Shown: positions 8,756 through 18,031, counted from the stretch's first letter. The stretch is DNA of 64,000 nt from Nitrospiraceae bacterium (GCA_013140715.1 JABFSG010000033.1:62001-126000); one strand, 5' to 3'. Numbers and translations are program-made. The notes: generated from the sequence alone by a model not told the origin.

Positions 8756-8923
8756 TTGGATTGGAAGAACAATGCTAGTCGCTGCCTGTAGCGACCCTAC
8801 CGAGAGACCGCGCAACTCCCCGCGAGTCGCAACGAACTCATCATCCTTTCTCGGCGAATGACAAGAGAGCGCTCGGCTTCGATGGAGGTCGCCCGCTGGC
8901 TAACCTCCCTCTCGACCGCAACG

Positions 8924-9688
8924 TTAGGTTGCAGTGTTTGGTTTCGTTGCTGCGAATCGCAGGCGAACATAATCAGCGCTCCAATTGCCATCTGTATCAC
9001 AGAGCACGGGGCCTAGTGCATCGACGACCTCAGAGATAAAACCCAGTCTCTCGGCTACGGGCAAGGAATTAGTGTAAGGCTGGGCGAACGTATCAAGCCA
9101 GCCGCCTAGATCTCCGGGCAACAACGTCGGGCGGGGAAAGATCTCAATGGTTTCTACCTCAAAGCAACGTGCTTCAAGAAGTGCCTTATATTGACCAAGG
9201 CTCGGGAAGAACCAAGGAGTGGCAACAACCTTCCCTCTTGAAGACAGTGCTAATTCGAGAGCAGTGACAATGGTGGCAACGTTGCCATTACCGCCAAATT
9301 CACCGACAAAACGTCCGCCTGGTTTGAGCGCACGCCATACGCCAGCAATCACGCGCTCAGGATTTTTCATCCAGTGCAATGCAGCGTTGGAAAACACGGC
9401 ATCAAATTCGTGATTAAATCGGACTGACTGCCCGTCCATGACATGGGCATCCAACCCTCGCAACTTGGCCACCGCGACCATTTCTATGCTTGAATCAACA
9501 CCGACGACGTTGCACCCCAGCTCGACGAGCTTGATGGTCAACGCCCCATCGCCGCAACCAAGATCAAGAATTCGTTCACCCGGCTGCGGTGACAGCAACT
9601 CGACGACAGGCATGCCAAGATCGGAGACAAACCTAGCATTCTTGCCGTACTGCGCGGGATTCCAGTGTTGTGTATCTGGCGATGACAT
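8924..9688 (-). CDS. class I SAM-dependent methyltransferase
   Basis: A 254-residue protein with SAM motif I DLGCGDG at 42-48, an acidic motif II region GVDSS, and the SNAALHW motif. The overall form resembles trans-aconitate/ubiquinone-type methyltransferases acting on small molecules; the substrate is unknown. Its TAA stop lies in ACCTAACG. The gene stands with the DUF6602 gene in a patch bounded by repeats, so it may be acquired. No signal peptide. Confidence 0.88.
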   Translation of the reverse strand: MSSPDTQHWNPAQYGKNARFVSDLGMPVVELLSPQPGERILDLGCGDGALTIKLVELGCNVVGVDSSIEMVAVAKLRGLDAHVMDGQSVRFNHEFDAVFSNAALHWMKNPERVIAGVWRALKPGGRFVGEFGGNGNVATIVTALELALSSRGKVVATPWFFPSLGQYKALLEARCFEVETIEIFPRPTLLPGDLGGWLDTFAQPYTNSLPVAERLGFISEVVDALGPVLCDTDGNWSADYVRLRFAATKPNTAT

Positions 9689-9713
9689 AAAGCAATCTCA
9701 TGTTCGGGCATAA

Positions 9714-9830
9714 AACAGGGACAGGCTATTTTCTCGCTTCGTCTCAGTCCGCCGAGAGTCCTTGGATGTCAATCTGAATGACCGTGGGAATGCGGTGCTG
9801 AAAAAAAGTAGCCTGTCCCTCTTTTCTACC
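9714..9830. repeat. REP-like inverted repeat with GGGACAGGCTA ends
   Basis: AGGGACAGGCTATTTT at about 9717-9732 is matched in inverse by AAAAAGTAGCCTGTCCCT at about 9803-9821. The roughly 105-bp unit fills the gap between the methyltransferase and the DUF6602 gene. The GTAGCCTGTCCCT sequence is a familiar terminus of REP-type intergenic elements mobilised by RAYT transposases; no such transposase is in this window. Confidence 0.6.
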
Positions 9831-10761
9831 TCCCATTATCCAACACATCCAGACCTTCGTCGGAGTACTGGGCGAGATATGGAGTTGGATCGAACGAGTC
9901 GAGCTTGGGGAAGGCGTCGATCGCGCGCGAAAGCTGAATGACAAACGACAATAGCGCCTTTTCCGGCATGATGAGCGGGTAACCCTCTTTTCCTTTCCAG
10001 CGGGAGGAGTGGTATGCCCGTCCATTCAAGGAAACCGTCGTGCACGGAGCAGGCAAGTACACGATACCTGTTTGCATCTGACCAATGTCGGTATTTCGGG
10101 CTGGCATGAGCAAAAAGTCAAACACCAACTTCTCTACCGGTCTGGGGCGATAGGCGATCATGCCCAGATCCAGAAATAGGGCTAGGTCGGGTAGAAATTC
10201 CTTCTCAGAACTCTCTTCGAACCAACGACGGACTGTCAGCGGGCTATCTGTCGCAGTATTGTACGCAACAAGATAGGTCATCGGGGGTCTTGTCTGATGT
10301 TCTGAGAAGTCTATCGCGCTCGGAGCCGTCCTTGACGGCGCGACACGCCTCACCACGGGTACGGAGTGCTTCAATCCCCCTATAGATTGATTCTCCTTCG
10401 CGACTTCTGTAAGGCCTGCCTTGTCGATGCTTGTCTTGACCTCGATACAAGCGAAGACTGTCTCGACCGGGAAGAGAACTTGAGAGAACGTCTTGAATAG
10501 CTTGGACGAATAGAGCTCGTCGAACACGACGAGATCAATTTGCCTGCTCCGTCCTCCCAAGGAATCAATCACGAAGCCAGTTCCGACCGCATAGCGAGTT
10601 GGCAGGAATGAGGCGAGAATTCTGCGCAATGACTCCTCGTTCAACGCACCCTTTGTTGCGTTGTGCGGCACGAGCGCATTGATCAAATCAACTCCTGCTT
10701 GAAGTTGACTCAGAACTCCGGCAAAGAATCGCTCCAACATGTTAATGGGAATGCCTAACAA
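9826..10761 (-). CDS. DUF6602-type putative PD-(D/E)XK nuclease-fold protein
   Basis: A 311-residue protein. The first 115 residues contain a conserved acidic residue in NEESLRR (42-43), a VGTGFVID strand, QIDLVVFD with D76, and IEVKT with E107 and K109. The spacing fits a PD-(D/E)XK-like nuclease core and the DUF6602 family as I know it. The family is found as a stand-alone accessory gene and has been suspected in defence, but its function is not established. The C-terminal 190 residues are unassigned. Start 10761 or the in-frame ATG at about 10740. It lies in a repeat-rich accessory patch. Confidence 0.7.
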   Translation of the reverse strand: MLGIPINMLERFFAGVLSQLQAGVDLINALVPHNATKGALNEESLRRILASFLPTRYAVGTGFVIDSLGGRSRQIDLVVFDELYSSKLFKTFSQVLFPVETVFACIEVKTSIDKAGLTEVAKENQSIGGLKHSVPVVRRVAPSRTAPSAIDFSEHQTRPPMTYLVAYNTATDSPLTVRRWFEESSEKEFLPDLALFLDLGMIAYRPRPVEKLVFDFLLMPARNTDIGQMQTGIVYLPAPCTTVSLNGRAYHSSRWKGKEGYPLIMPEKALLSFVIQLSRAIDAFPKLDSFDPTPYLAQYSDEGLDVLDNGR

Positions 10762-11246
10762 TAATTAGGCTGATCCGCATAAGAGCGGAACGGCCTATTT
10801 TTGTCCGTATGACACGCCTTCGAATTCTTCAAACATAACGCCATGCTCGTTGCCGTTTCAATAAGGTACGACTAAGAAACCAGAACACATGCGGCACATT
10901 CTCAGCCGATTTATGGATGTCGTCAAGTTCTTCCTGGTTGATACCATCTGCGATTGGTCGTCATTGGACCTGCTATGCCCGCTCTCCCCCAGGGAGTCGC
11001 CAGATTGTCCTTCACTGCGCGGATCAAGCGATATGACTGTTGCCTCTAAACTCGCTCGTTCTCTCTCAGGGATGGGGGCTGATTGATCTTCTACTGCACG
11101 CGTCCAACGAGGGGAGTCCGCGACCGCGCGTTGCGCGAGCACAGAAGATCATCAGGCTCCATCCCTCTCGTTTTATCGCGCGCGTTCTGCCAGCAAGAAA
11201 GGTGGTTGACTCAGCAACAATCCCTGTGGTTAGGTCCTCGACTGTC
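10762..11246. other. 485-bp intergenic stretch with repeat remnants
   Basis: No convincing gene. A GCCTAACAATAATTAGGC near-palindrome lies at 10755-10772, and an inverted repeat built on GATCTTCTACTGCACGCG / GCGCGAGCACAGAAGATC lies at about 11088-11150, followed by GCGCGCGTTCTGCCAGCAAG, a variant of the copy A-C core. The long frame from 11040 runs through these repeats into the BNR protein and is not its true start. Confidence 0.6.
11088..11205 (+). repeat. interspersed inverted-repeat element, copy D (composite)
   Basis: The left half is a roughly 60-bp hairpin with arms GATCTTCT...CGCG...AACG and CGTTGCGCGAGCACAGAAGATC. The right half contains GCGCGCGTTCTGCCAGCAAG, a variant of the core of copies A-C. 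One arm of the same hairpin is present beside copy C (about 62324-62352), showing that the two modules travel together. Confidence 0.6.
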
Positions 11247-12278
11247 ATGCTGATTCGCATCGCCGCCACATTTGCCTCGCTCGTTCTCTTACTCTTCAGT
11301 CTCGGCTGCCAGAAGGAGAGCGAGGCGATCGTCTCTATCGCCCTGCACCCGACGAACGCGGAGATTCTTTATGTCGCCACGAACGATGCCGTCTATAAGT
11401 CGCGCGACGGGGGCCAACTGTGGGAACGGTTCCCGAGTTTCAGCGCCAGACGTGTGACGACCCTGGTAATCGATCCTCAGTTTCCGGCCACCATCTACGC
11501 CGGCACGATGGCCGATGCCGTCTACAAGAGTCCGGATGGCGGACAACATTGGCTCCCCCATAACGTCGGACTCAAAGAACACGTCTCCTTTATCAATCAA
11601 TTCGTCTTTGACCCGACAGACCACGATCAGATCTACGCCGCCACGACCGTCGGCGCTTTTTATACCAAAGACGGCGGGCGCGAATGGGAAGAACGGATGG
11701 CCGGGATGAAGGAAGTCCACATCGTTGTCTCCATCGCCATTCATCCCCGCGATTCGCGAGTCCTCTATGCGGGAACCACGGGAGGGATCTATCGCTCCGA
11801 CAACGCCGCGATGGGGTGGAAAAAGATCAACAGCGGATTGATTTCCGAACAGGAGCTGATGGGGGCCATGGCGCTGGGCGTGAATGTCATTGTCTTCGAT
11901 GTGGTCAATCCGGACATCCTCTATGCCGGAACGACGAAGGGGCTCTTCCGCACGACAACACGTGGAGAACAATGGGAACGGATCGGGCAATCGCTCCCGG
12001 ATCTCTTCATAAGCGCCATCCTCCTCGACCCGGCCCAGCCTCAGACACTCTACATCGGGGGGCCTGGGGGCATCTGGAAGAGCTCCGACAGTGGGCAGAC
12101 CTGGGTCGCGGTCAACAAGGGACTGGGTTCATTGAATATTCGCACCCTCGCGATGAGCGCACGCGATTCTCGCATTCTCTATTCCGGAACCAATGGGAGC
12201 GGCCTCTACCGTTCGACCGACGCCGGCGCGAACTGGACCCCCCTGCCGCTCACGGCTGCAGCCCCCCGATCTAGCTGA
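11247..12278 (+). CDS. lipoprotein with YCF48/BNR-type beta-propeller repeats
   Basis: From ATG 11247 the protein has 343 residues. A lipoprotein-like signal (MLIRIAATF, hydrophobic core, then SLGC) anchors it in the envelope. The rest is a propeller of about six repeats, each with a form of ILYAGT...GIYRSDNAG..W, as in sortilin/YCF48/BNR proteins. Such propellers bind proteins or glycans or assist assembly of complexes. The run of six G near 12058 is intact in frame here. It is the first gene of the envelope island and precedes tatA. The ligand is unknown. Confidence 0.8.
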   Translation: MLIRIAATFASLVLLLFSLGCQKESEAIVSIALHPTNAEILYVATNDAVYKSRDGGQLWERFPSFSARRVTTLVIDPQFPATIYAGTMADAVYKSPDGGQHWLPHNVGLKEHVSFINQFVFDPTDHDQIYAATTVGAFYTKDGGREWEERMAGMKEVHIVVSIAIHPRDSRVLYAGTTGGIYRSDNAAMGWKKINSGLISEQELMGAMALGVNVIVFDVVNPDILYAGTTKGLFRTTTRGEQWERIGQSLPDLFISAILLDPAQPQTLYIGGPGGIWKSSDSGQTWVAVNKGLGSLNIRTLAMSARDSRILYSGTNGSGLYRSTDAGANWTPLPLTAAAPRSS

Positions 12279-12495
12279 CGCCGATTTCCGGGCCGATAAA
12301 GCTTCTCTGAGACTCAACCAACGATTTCGCATCCCACTATTGGGGGGCGAATTTACGCTTGACTGAACTCATGTTCTCCTATAGCCTGGGTTTTCTTCCC
12401 CCTCGTATTATGAGGAAGGCCCCCACCGGCTCAACGAATTCAATGCCGCAGGGCGAGTGGGCATTGGTGGGATAAGAAGAGAAAGTGAGCGATTG

Positions 12496-12756
12496 ATGTT
12501 TGGATCGTTTGGATGGATGGAATTGACGCTGATTCTGGTCATTGTCTTGATCATTTTCGGCGCGGGAAAGATTCCACAGTTAGGCGAGGGGCTTGGGAAA
12601 GCCATTAAAGGATTCAAGAAGAGCGTCAACGAGGAGGATGCGATCAACGTGACACCTCCTCCGTCGGATTCGCCCGACACCCCGCCATCGCAGATCGCGC
12701 AAGCTCAGGCCGCCCCGCCGCCTGTTCAAGCAGCAAAGCAGGTCAAGCAAGGGTAA
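12496..12756 (+). CDS. tatA: twin-arginine translocase subunit TatA
   Basis: An 86-residue protein from ATG 12496 ([13 protein letters not shown]). It has the single N-terminal membrane helix, the conserved [20 protein letters not shown] hinge and amphipathic helix, and a disordered Pro/Gln-rich tail. TatA oligomers form the passage for folded proteins carrying RR signal peptides. No tatC is in the window. The in-frame extension to 12457 lacks a start context. A second Tat-like gene follows 96 bp downstream. Confidence 0.88.
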   Translation: MFGSFGWMELTLILVIVLIIFGAGKIPQLGEGLGKAIKGFKKSVNEEDAINVTPPPSDSPDTPPSQIAQAQAAPPPVQAAKQVKQG

Positions 12757-12852
12757 GGAGACGTGAAGCGTCAGGCGTGAAGCGCCAAGAGGAATCAGTC
12801 ATTTCCTTTTTCGCTTTTCGCAGGGACCTTAATGTTTTACGTATGACGAACC

Positions 12853-13155
12853 ATGTTTGGATTGGGCGCCGGCGAAATTCTCATTATTTTGGTGATTGCT
12901 TTCTTGCTGTTCGGTCCCAAGCAGCTGCCGGAAGTCGTTCGCCAAGTTGGGAAAGCGATCAAGGGTGTCAAGGACACGGCAGAAGACTTGCGGAAGTCGG
13001 TGGAACCGGAACTCAATATGATTCAGCAGGAAGTGAAGATGGTCGAACAGGACTTCCAGGCTTCGATCAAAGATGCGGAAGAGCAGATCAATGCGGTGAC
13101 AGCGCCGGCAGAGAAAAAACAGGTTGATTCGAAGGGGTCGAGCAATCAGGCATGA
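12853..13155 (+). CDS. TatA/TatB-like translocase subunit, copy 1
   Basis: A 100-residue protein with one membrane helix (GEILIILVIAFLLF), GPKQLPEV hinge, amphipathic helix and a long charged helix that ends in a disordered tail. The GPKQLPE form and tail length suit TatB or a TatA/E-type protein. It is nearly identical to the gene at 18032-18331, including about 40 bp upstream (GTTTTACGTATGACGAACC then ATG). The short ORF from 12777 in another frame is an artefact. In this copy the gene is followed by a decayed porin gene; in the other the porin is intact. Confidence 0.85.
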   Translation: MFGLGAGEILIILVIAFLLFGPKQLPEVVRQVGKAIKGVKDTAEDLRKSVEPELNMIQQEVKMVEQDFQASIKDAEEQINAVTAPAEKKQVDSKGSSNQA

Positions 13156-13442
13156 GATGCTCGATGAGTACAGAGCCGTCCAACTTCCAGGTTGCAGGGC
13201 CAGCAACCGTCTTTTGTATAGTCCACGGAGCCTGATGGGGTTATTCAATTCTCCATAAAACATATGTAGTAGGTGGTTTACGGAGATTGCCTCTCCAAAA
13301 GATACCCTCACACCTATTCGATGCTGCTTCTTCTTCAGTTTGGTGTTGACCGTCATCCCCGCCCTCGTTGTGGTCATCTCGATTAGTTGCAGCTCCTCAT
13401 GAATTACCAACAGATGCGCTCTCCCATCCACAGAAAAACCGT

Positions 13443-13733
13443 ATGAGAAGCATCAGATAGATCGAGCGGGCCGGCCTATTCACATTTTGTGGGGTGAAAG
13501 AATTACACACCTCCCGGTTGTTCCACCCTCAATCCCACAGAAGGAAGAGTACGAACTGTACGACCCGAAGTTCGGAAGGGATTTCGTTCTCAATAGATTC
13601 TGATTACGAGCCGATCTCCGCGTGCGGCCGATCTGGCGAAACAGCGTCTGTTTCGGGAGCAGGATCGTCGGGAACGGAACCAGTGCCGGGATTCGTGATC
13701 GAACCCTACTCCCTGCTTGACTGAATTCATAGG
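13443..13733 (+). pseudogene. decayed alginate-export-family porin (paralogue of 18634-20337)
   Basis: The segment aligns with pieces of the intact porin downstream of the second Tat gene. It begins like it (ATGAGAAGCATCAGA versus ATGAGAGTCATCAGA), loses about 70 bp of signal-peptide sequence and has a TAG at codon 5. It resumes at GGTGAAAGAATTAC and continues to CGTCTGTTTCGG. It then jumps across roughly 590 bp to CCGGGATTC...ATCGA.CCCTACT (position about 19545 of the intact gene) and ends. Two deletions, a premature stop and loss of the 3' two fifths make it non-functional. The spacing from the Tat gene (about 290 bp) matches the intact cassette. Confidence 0.85.
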
Positions 13734-13968
13734 CAGCCTAGCCTTTGCCTTAACTACGTACCCCCGACTGCAGCGCGATGCAGCAGAAATTTACGTGATA
13801 CAGGCAACTTCGGTCTACGATTCCAGATAGACTGAATATTAAGATAGAAGAGCGACCGCATGCCTGCGATGGTGTCGAAAGCGCAAAGTGGGGAAATTGT
13901 GCCGAATAAACGCTCTTATGGGACTTGCAGGTTCTAGCTAGTAGTGGAATAGTGTTGAAACGGATTCA

Positions 13969-14625
13969 ATGAAGAGATTATTCGATACTAAAGAGGGATG
14001 GCTCAGAGCACTCATCCGTCGATTTCCAACCCAAACTGCATTGCTATTTGGCATTATCGTACTGTCGGCGGCTTCTCCATCTGACGCGGTAGCCGTAGAG
14101 TCAATTCCAGAACTTTTCCCACTTCGTCCTTTTAATTTCGACGTTTCGTTTAATCAGCGAACATTTGCACCAGAGAACAGAGTCATTGCTGTTCAGGCTG
14201 GACTCACCGCCTTTCGCTACGGCGACCTTGAGGTGAGAACAGTCTATCAATACTATAGTCAGCATACCCCCACATTTATTACAGACCAGAATTCCTTGTA
14301 TCTGAATCCCCGCTGGAATAATTTTATCGATATCTTGGATTTTCCAAAAGATTACCCGATAAATCGGATGATTCGACATGTACTCTTTGGACCGCTGGAG
14401 AACCGGGCGGTCCCATATCTTGGAGCACTCATTGGCGGAACGATCCCGGGTCGTGATTCTAATTCCCCGGGCTACCTCTATGGGGGCCAGGTGGGAGTGC
14501 GATTCCCTGTGGCTAGGGGATTGTCCGTCGATATGGGGCTCCAGTACATACGACTTGAAATTGACTTCAAGAATAAATCTGACCTATCAGAACAATGGCT
14601 CTTCACAACCGGGGTTCGATTTTAA
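13969..14625 (+). CDS. outer-membrane beta-barrel protein (PagL/acyloxyacyl hydrolase-like)
   Basis: A 218-residue exported protein: signal peptide to about residue 40 (core ALLFGIIVLSAAS), then alternating amphipathic strands ending in the C-terminal Phe of TTGVRF that outer-membrane barrels require. The FGPLENRAVPYLGALIGGTIPG region and the size resemble lipid A deacylase PagL-like acyloxyacyl hydrolases, but I cannot confirm the catalytic His-Ser pair. It is followed within 30 bp by the solute-binding lipoprotein, probably as an operon. Call: barrel certain, enzymatic role open. Confidence 0.7.
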   Translation: MKRLFDTKEGWLRALIRRFPTQTALLFGIIVLSAASPSDAVAVESIPELFPLRPFNFDVSFNQRTFAPENRVIAVQAGLTAFRYGDLEVRTVYQYYSQHTPTFITDQNSLYLNPRWNNFIDILDFPKDYPINRMIRHVLFGPLENRAVPYLGALIGGTIPGRDSNSPGYLYGGQVGVRFPVARGLSVDMGLQYIRLEIDFKNKSDLSEQWLFTTGVRF

Positions 14626-14651
14626 CCAGTATGCTTGTCGGTAAATCCATC

Positions 14652-15680
14652 ATGAACGCATGGTCGATGACAGGGAGATTCGTCCCGCTTCTCATCGCGT
14701 TGGGGTTATTGCTGCAAGGATGCGGACTTGTCTTCGATGCTGTGGAACTGGTGGTGCCTCTCGCACGCGATGAAATGGCTGTGATCTGCTCGCGAGGACA
14801 GTTGCGTGTTGGAATCTCGGTTGAACCGTCTCGTCCCTTTGTATTTCCAGCTATGTTCACCGATGAAGGGGTTCGTGTCACCGGCCTCGATGTGGAGCTG
14901 ATCCGTGAGGTGGCCGACGCTCTGACCACCTATTGTGGAGGCCAGAAACCTGTTGTTCCTACATTGCACCTCACCAGGTTCCGCGATCTCTTTATCGAGA
15001 TGAATGAAGGGCATCTCGATATTTTCGTCTCACCTAGCGGTGGGAATATTCCTGGCGCAAGACCTGCCGGCTTATGGTACTCAATCCCGTATTTTCATAA
15101 CGGCGGCATCGGAGTCATGACCCAGAAGTCTGAAGTAGCTGAGAAAGTACGGGCGCAGTTTCGAAAACAAGCGGGGAATCTTGACACGCTTGCGGCAATC
15201 CAAGCAGGGCTTTCCGGCTTGAGCGTCGCCGTTCAGAATGGGAGAACCTCGCACCTCTATGCAGAAGCCAACCTTAAGAATATCCGGCTGCTCATATGCG
15301 ATTCGCTTCCAGCCGCCGTGGAGACAGAGGACCCGAGCATCGATGTGATCTTGTCCAAACATTCCACTCTCGAATATGTGACGAAGCGCGTGTGGCCTGA
15401 CTGGCAACTCCTCACACGGATTGATGGAACACCCTTGATCCTGACGCAGGAATATTTCTCCATCGTCACAGCTGAAGAACACGGGCGCCTGCAGTGGTTT
15501 CTCAACAACCTGCTCTATCGGATAGCGGAATCAGGGCGGTTGGAACAGATGCGCAGGCGTTGGCTGGAAGAAGACTATGCGCCGACTCGACGGGCAGCCA
15601 CCGAAGGCCTGCCGTTTGAAGTTTCCAAAGTGCCGGAACATTATGATCAGGGACAGTGCCGTTTCGCAACCGGAAGGTGA
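14652..15680 (+). CDS. family 3 solute-binding lipoprotein
   Basis: From ATG 14652 the protein has 342 residues with a lipoprotein signal (LLIALGLLLQGC). The mature part follows the SBP_bac_3 fold: GQLRVGISVEPSRPF, VTGLDVELIREVADAL, then lobe 2 with a second ligand loop, and a C-terminal RLEQMRRRWL helix. Such proteins bind amino acids or similar small ligands, either for ABC importers or as sensory domains. No permease or ATPase gene is adjacent, so a scavenging or signalling role is possible. ATG 14631 is an alternative start without the same signal fit. The next gene starts 12 bp later. Confidence 0.82.
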   Translation: MNAWSMTGRFVPLLIALGLLLQGCGLVFDAVELVVPLARDEMAVICSRGQLRVGISVEPSRPFVFPAMFTDEGVRVTGLDVELIREVADALTTYCGGQKPVVPTLHLTRFRDLFIEMNEGHLDIFVSPSGGNIPGARPAGLWYSIPYFHNGGIGVMTQKSEVAEKVRAQFRKQAGNLDTLAAIQAGLSGLSVAVQNGRTSHLYAEANLKNIRLLICDSLPAAVETEDPSIDVILSKHSTLEYVTKRVWPDWQLLTRIDGTPLILTQEYFSIVTAEEHGRLQWFLNNLLYRIAESGRLEQMRRRWLEEDYAPTRRAATEGLPFEVSKVPEHYDQGQCRFATGR

Positions 15681-15691
15681 GCGAGAAGGAA

Positions 15692-16444
15692 ATGCTTATG
15701 AAATCTCGCGTGTTTATATTGACACCTCTGAGCCTTATGTTCTTTCTCATGTGGTCAAGTATTGGCTGGGCTCAGGCACCTCGTGAAGAAGCCGAAAAAA
15801 TCGCCCAACATTTAGCGACGCTGCTCAATGTCGGACGGCTCATCGTCGAACGCAATCAAACACTTATCAATGATCCCCGGACAGGCGATAAAGGATTTAC
15901 GCCAGAGGTATTTGAACATGAGGTTGTCGATGAGTTCATCCGCCAGACAACCATTGATCTGAAGCATCTCTCCTCGCATCTTCCCTCTCTTGAGAAGGAA
16001 TTACTGCCGGTATTGCTTCAGTCGAGCAAGGAAGTGGTGGCTGATGCGCAGCTCGTGATCAATCAACGAGGCATCGGGTATAAAAATTTCATTCCAGCCA
16101 CTTTTGGCAGTCAAGCCGCTCGAAAGTTCTCCGCTCGCACTCACGTGAAAATAAAACAAACCACACTCAATCCAAGGAATTTGAAAAACACGCCCGATGC
16201 GTACGAAGAAATTGTGTTGAAACGGCTGGCTACACAACCGGCCTCAGACACTTTCATCGCCGAATGGATCGACAATGACACGACCCTGAGAGCTTTGATC
16301 CCGATCTATTATTCTCAAGACTGTCTGGCCTGTCATGGCAAGCCCAGAGGCATCTTGGATATTTCAGGCTATCCACGGGAGGGCGCTCAGGAGGGAGATC
16401 TTGCCGGTGCGATCAGTATTCAGATTCCAGCGAACAACCGGTAG
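15692..16444 (+). CDS. periplasmic Tll0287-like (DUF3365) single-heme protein
   Basis: From ATG 15692 (SD-like GAGAAGGA overlapping just upstream) the protein has 250 residues; ATG 15698 is also possible. A signal peptide ends near WAQA. The rest matches the Tll0287-like/DUF3365 sensor fold, and one c-type heme site CLACH lies at 211-215, preceded by IPIYYSQD. Family members are PAS-like heme sensors, often of redox or gas, and are usually fused to a signalling output; this one is a free periplasmic domain. It follows the solute-binding lipoprotein by 12 bp, so the two likely act together. Confidence 0.85.
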   Translation: MLMKSRVFILTPLSLMFFLMWSSIGWAQAPREEAEKIAQHLATLLNVGRLIVERNQTLINDPRTGDKGFTPEVFEHEVVDEFIRQTTIDLKHLSSHLPSLEKELLPVLLQSSKEVVADAQLVINQRGIGYKNFIPATFGSQAARKFSARTHVKIKQTTLNPRNLKNTPDAYEEIVLKRLATQPASDTFIAEWIDNDTTLRALIPIYYSQDCLACHGKPRGILDISGYPREGAQEGDLAGAISIQIPANNR

Positions 16445-16594
16445 TAAGCCGCCCATGAGCAACAACCTAGCAGGCTACGAGCAGGCTCAGTAAGAGAGTA
16501 AAATAATCTCCGCTGAAACACCCATTGCGTGGTAAAGCAGCCCTCTGTGCGCTTTTAATCAGCAGGCCCTAGCGATGTCCCGTACATGAATGGC

Positions 16595-16632
16595 TAGGCG
16601 CGGGGGGGCCCCAAAAGAGGCCCCCGCTTGCC
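16595..16632. terminator. GC-rich hairpin between convergent genes
   Basis: GCGGGGGGGCC and GGCCCCCGC can form a stem of about 9 bp with a bulge around a CCAAAAGA loop. It separates the DUF3365 gene (+) from the MetA-like gene (-). No T-run follows on either strand, so it is a weak terminator candidate. Confidence 0.4.
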
Positions 16633-16713
16633 GAACAAGCCCCCCTAGTCTACCAATTCGTCGTGTCTCAATCTAAAGGGTCAGCCCATCACTCAACGGC
16701 GACTCGGTGGCTG

Positions 16714-17938
16714 TTAGCGCATGACTGGGGCGCCCTTTTTGGCCCAGTAATAGTAGATGGACATATTGGGGTAGACGGCGTTGATATCGTTCTGTCCGAC
16801 GACCGAAAACAACACTCCCCCGGCGGCCACCAACGCACCAGTCTCCCCATGGAAGAGCGTATACTGCACGGAGGGCTCAAGGCCAACCAGATTATAACTT
16901 ACGGGGTTTATGTTGAGAGCATGCCCGTCCAACCGATAGTCCAGTCCATGGACCGAGAGGAACTCCAGGGCAAGGCCAATCCCCCCGCTTGTCGTCCACG
17001 ATCCATTCTGCGATGGCCCGCGCGTTGACGATATCGCCGTTATACGTGGTGATGCCCCCTGTGCTGCCGGGCACTGTGTAGGTATAATACACCGACCCCA
17101 TGAACCGGAACGGCGCGATATTCTTTCGCCACATGAGGCCTTCTGTGAACGAGAGCCCCCCCGAATTTGGTGGCAGGAAGGCGTCCCAGGGGCGCGAATC
17201 CGCCTGGGACGGGATGCGTGCCGAACGTATCCGTGCCGAACCATTGACTGGTCGGTAGGCTCATTCCGTGGTAGGTCGTGAAGCTGCCTTTCCAGGAATC
17301 CGGGTCCTGTATGCGGTGGCGCGTCTTGAGATAGATCGTGGTGTCCCCTAGCCCAATATCGTTAGGATGACCGGATCCATGTCCGCCGGACAATGACGGC
17401 CCCTGGCCCGCAGTGGAGTTGTACCATAAGAGTTGGGGGGGCGACATCGACCTCCATGTTATCCGTTATGCCGTACCCAATGAAAAAGGTGGGGGCGATC
17501 GCCTTGAGGTGAACAGATGAATCCTTAGTGCGCGTATCCATTGAATTGCCGTACTGCGTGTTCCCAACCTCGCTAAAGACATACATCTGGACCAGCCACT
17601 GATTCTTGGGTTGAACATCTGGGGAGTTGGCTAAGATCGGCCCATGGCTAAACGGATTCCAGCTCTTGCGGTACCTCTGAACTTCCTCGGGGGGTTGGGA
17701 AAAACCTCCAGCTATAGTCCGCGGAGGGACGGAAGAACGAGTACTCCTCGCTCGCAGATCCCGTGTTTGGTGAAGACTGAGCGCTTGTCTCCTCACCCCC
17801 CACCCTGTCCGGCGTGAACCCTCCCAGACACCAGTGGCAGGCCCACAAGAACACCAACGTTCGGCACACCATGGTGTATAGGGAGTTCGAGTTGCAAAGG
17901 CCCGCGCACAGAGCCATCTTTCTCCAAGGTAACATCAT
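16714..17938 (-). pseudogene. MetA-like outer-membrane protein gene with four +1 frameshifts
   Basis: Five overlapping minus-strand frames join into one protein of 406 residues if one base is removed at each of four G/C runs: about 17689-17694 (6 G on +), 17435-17441 (7), 17156-17162 (7) and 16981-16986 (6). After each removal the product reads on without a gap, for example FFPTPEEVQRY, DVAPQLLWYN, KFGGLSFTEG and KRGIGLALEF. The start ATG at 17938 has AAGGAG just upstream and a signal peptide. The barrel ends in SIYYYWAKKG. The family is the phenol-degradation MetA-like/transporter outer-membrane group. Whether this is a true pseudogene, slippage or base-calling error cannot be told here. Confidence 0.8.
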
Positions 17939-18031
17939 CAGCTCCTTTTGAGTTAAGTAATACCTTAGAGGAATCAGACGTTTCCTTTTTTGCTTTTCGC
18001 ATGACGCGTGACGTTTTACGTATGACGAACC

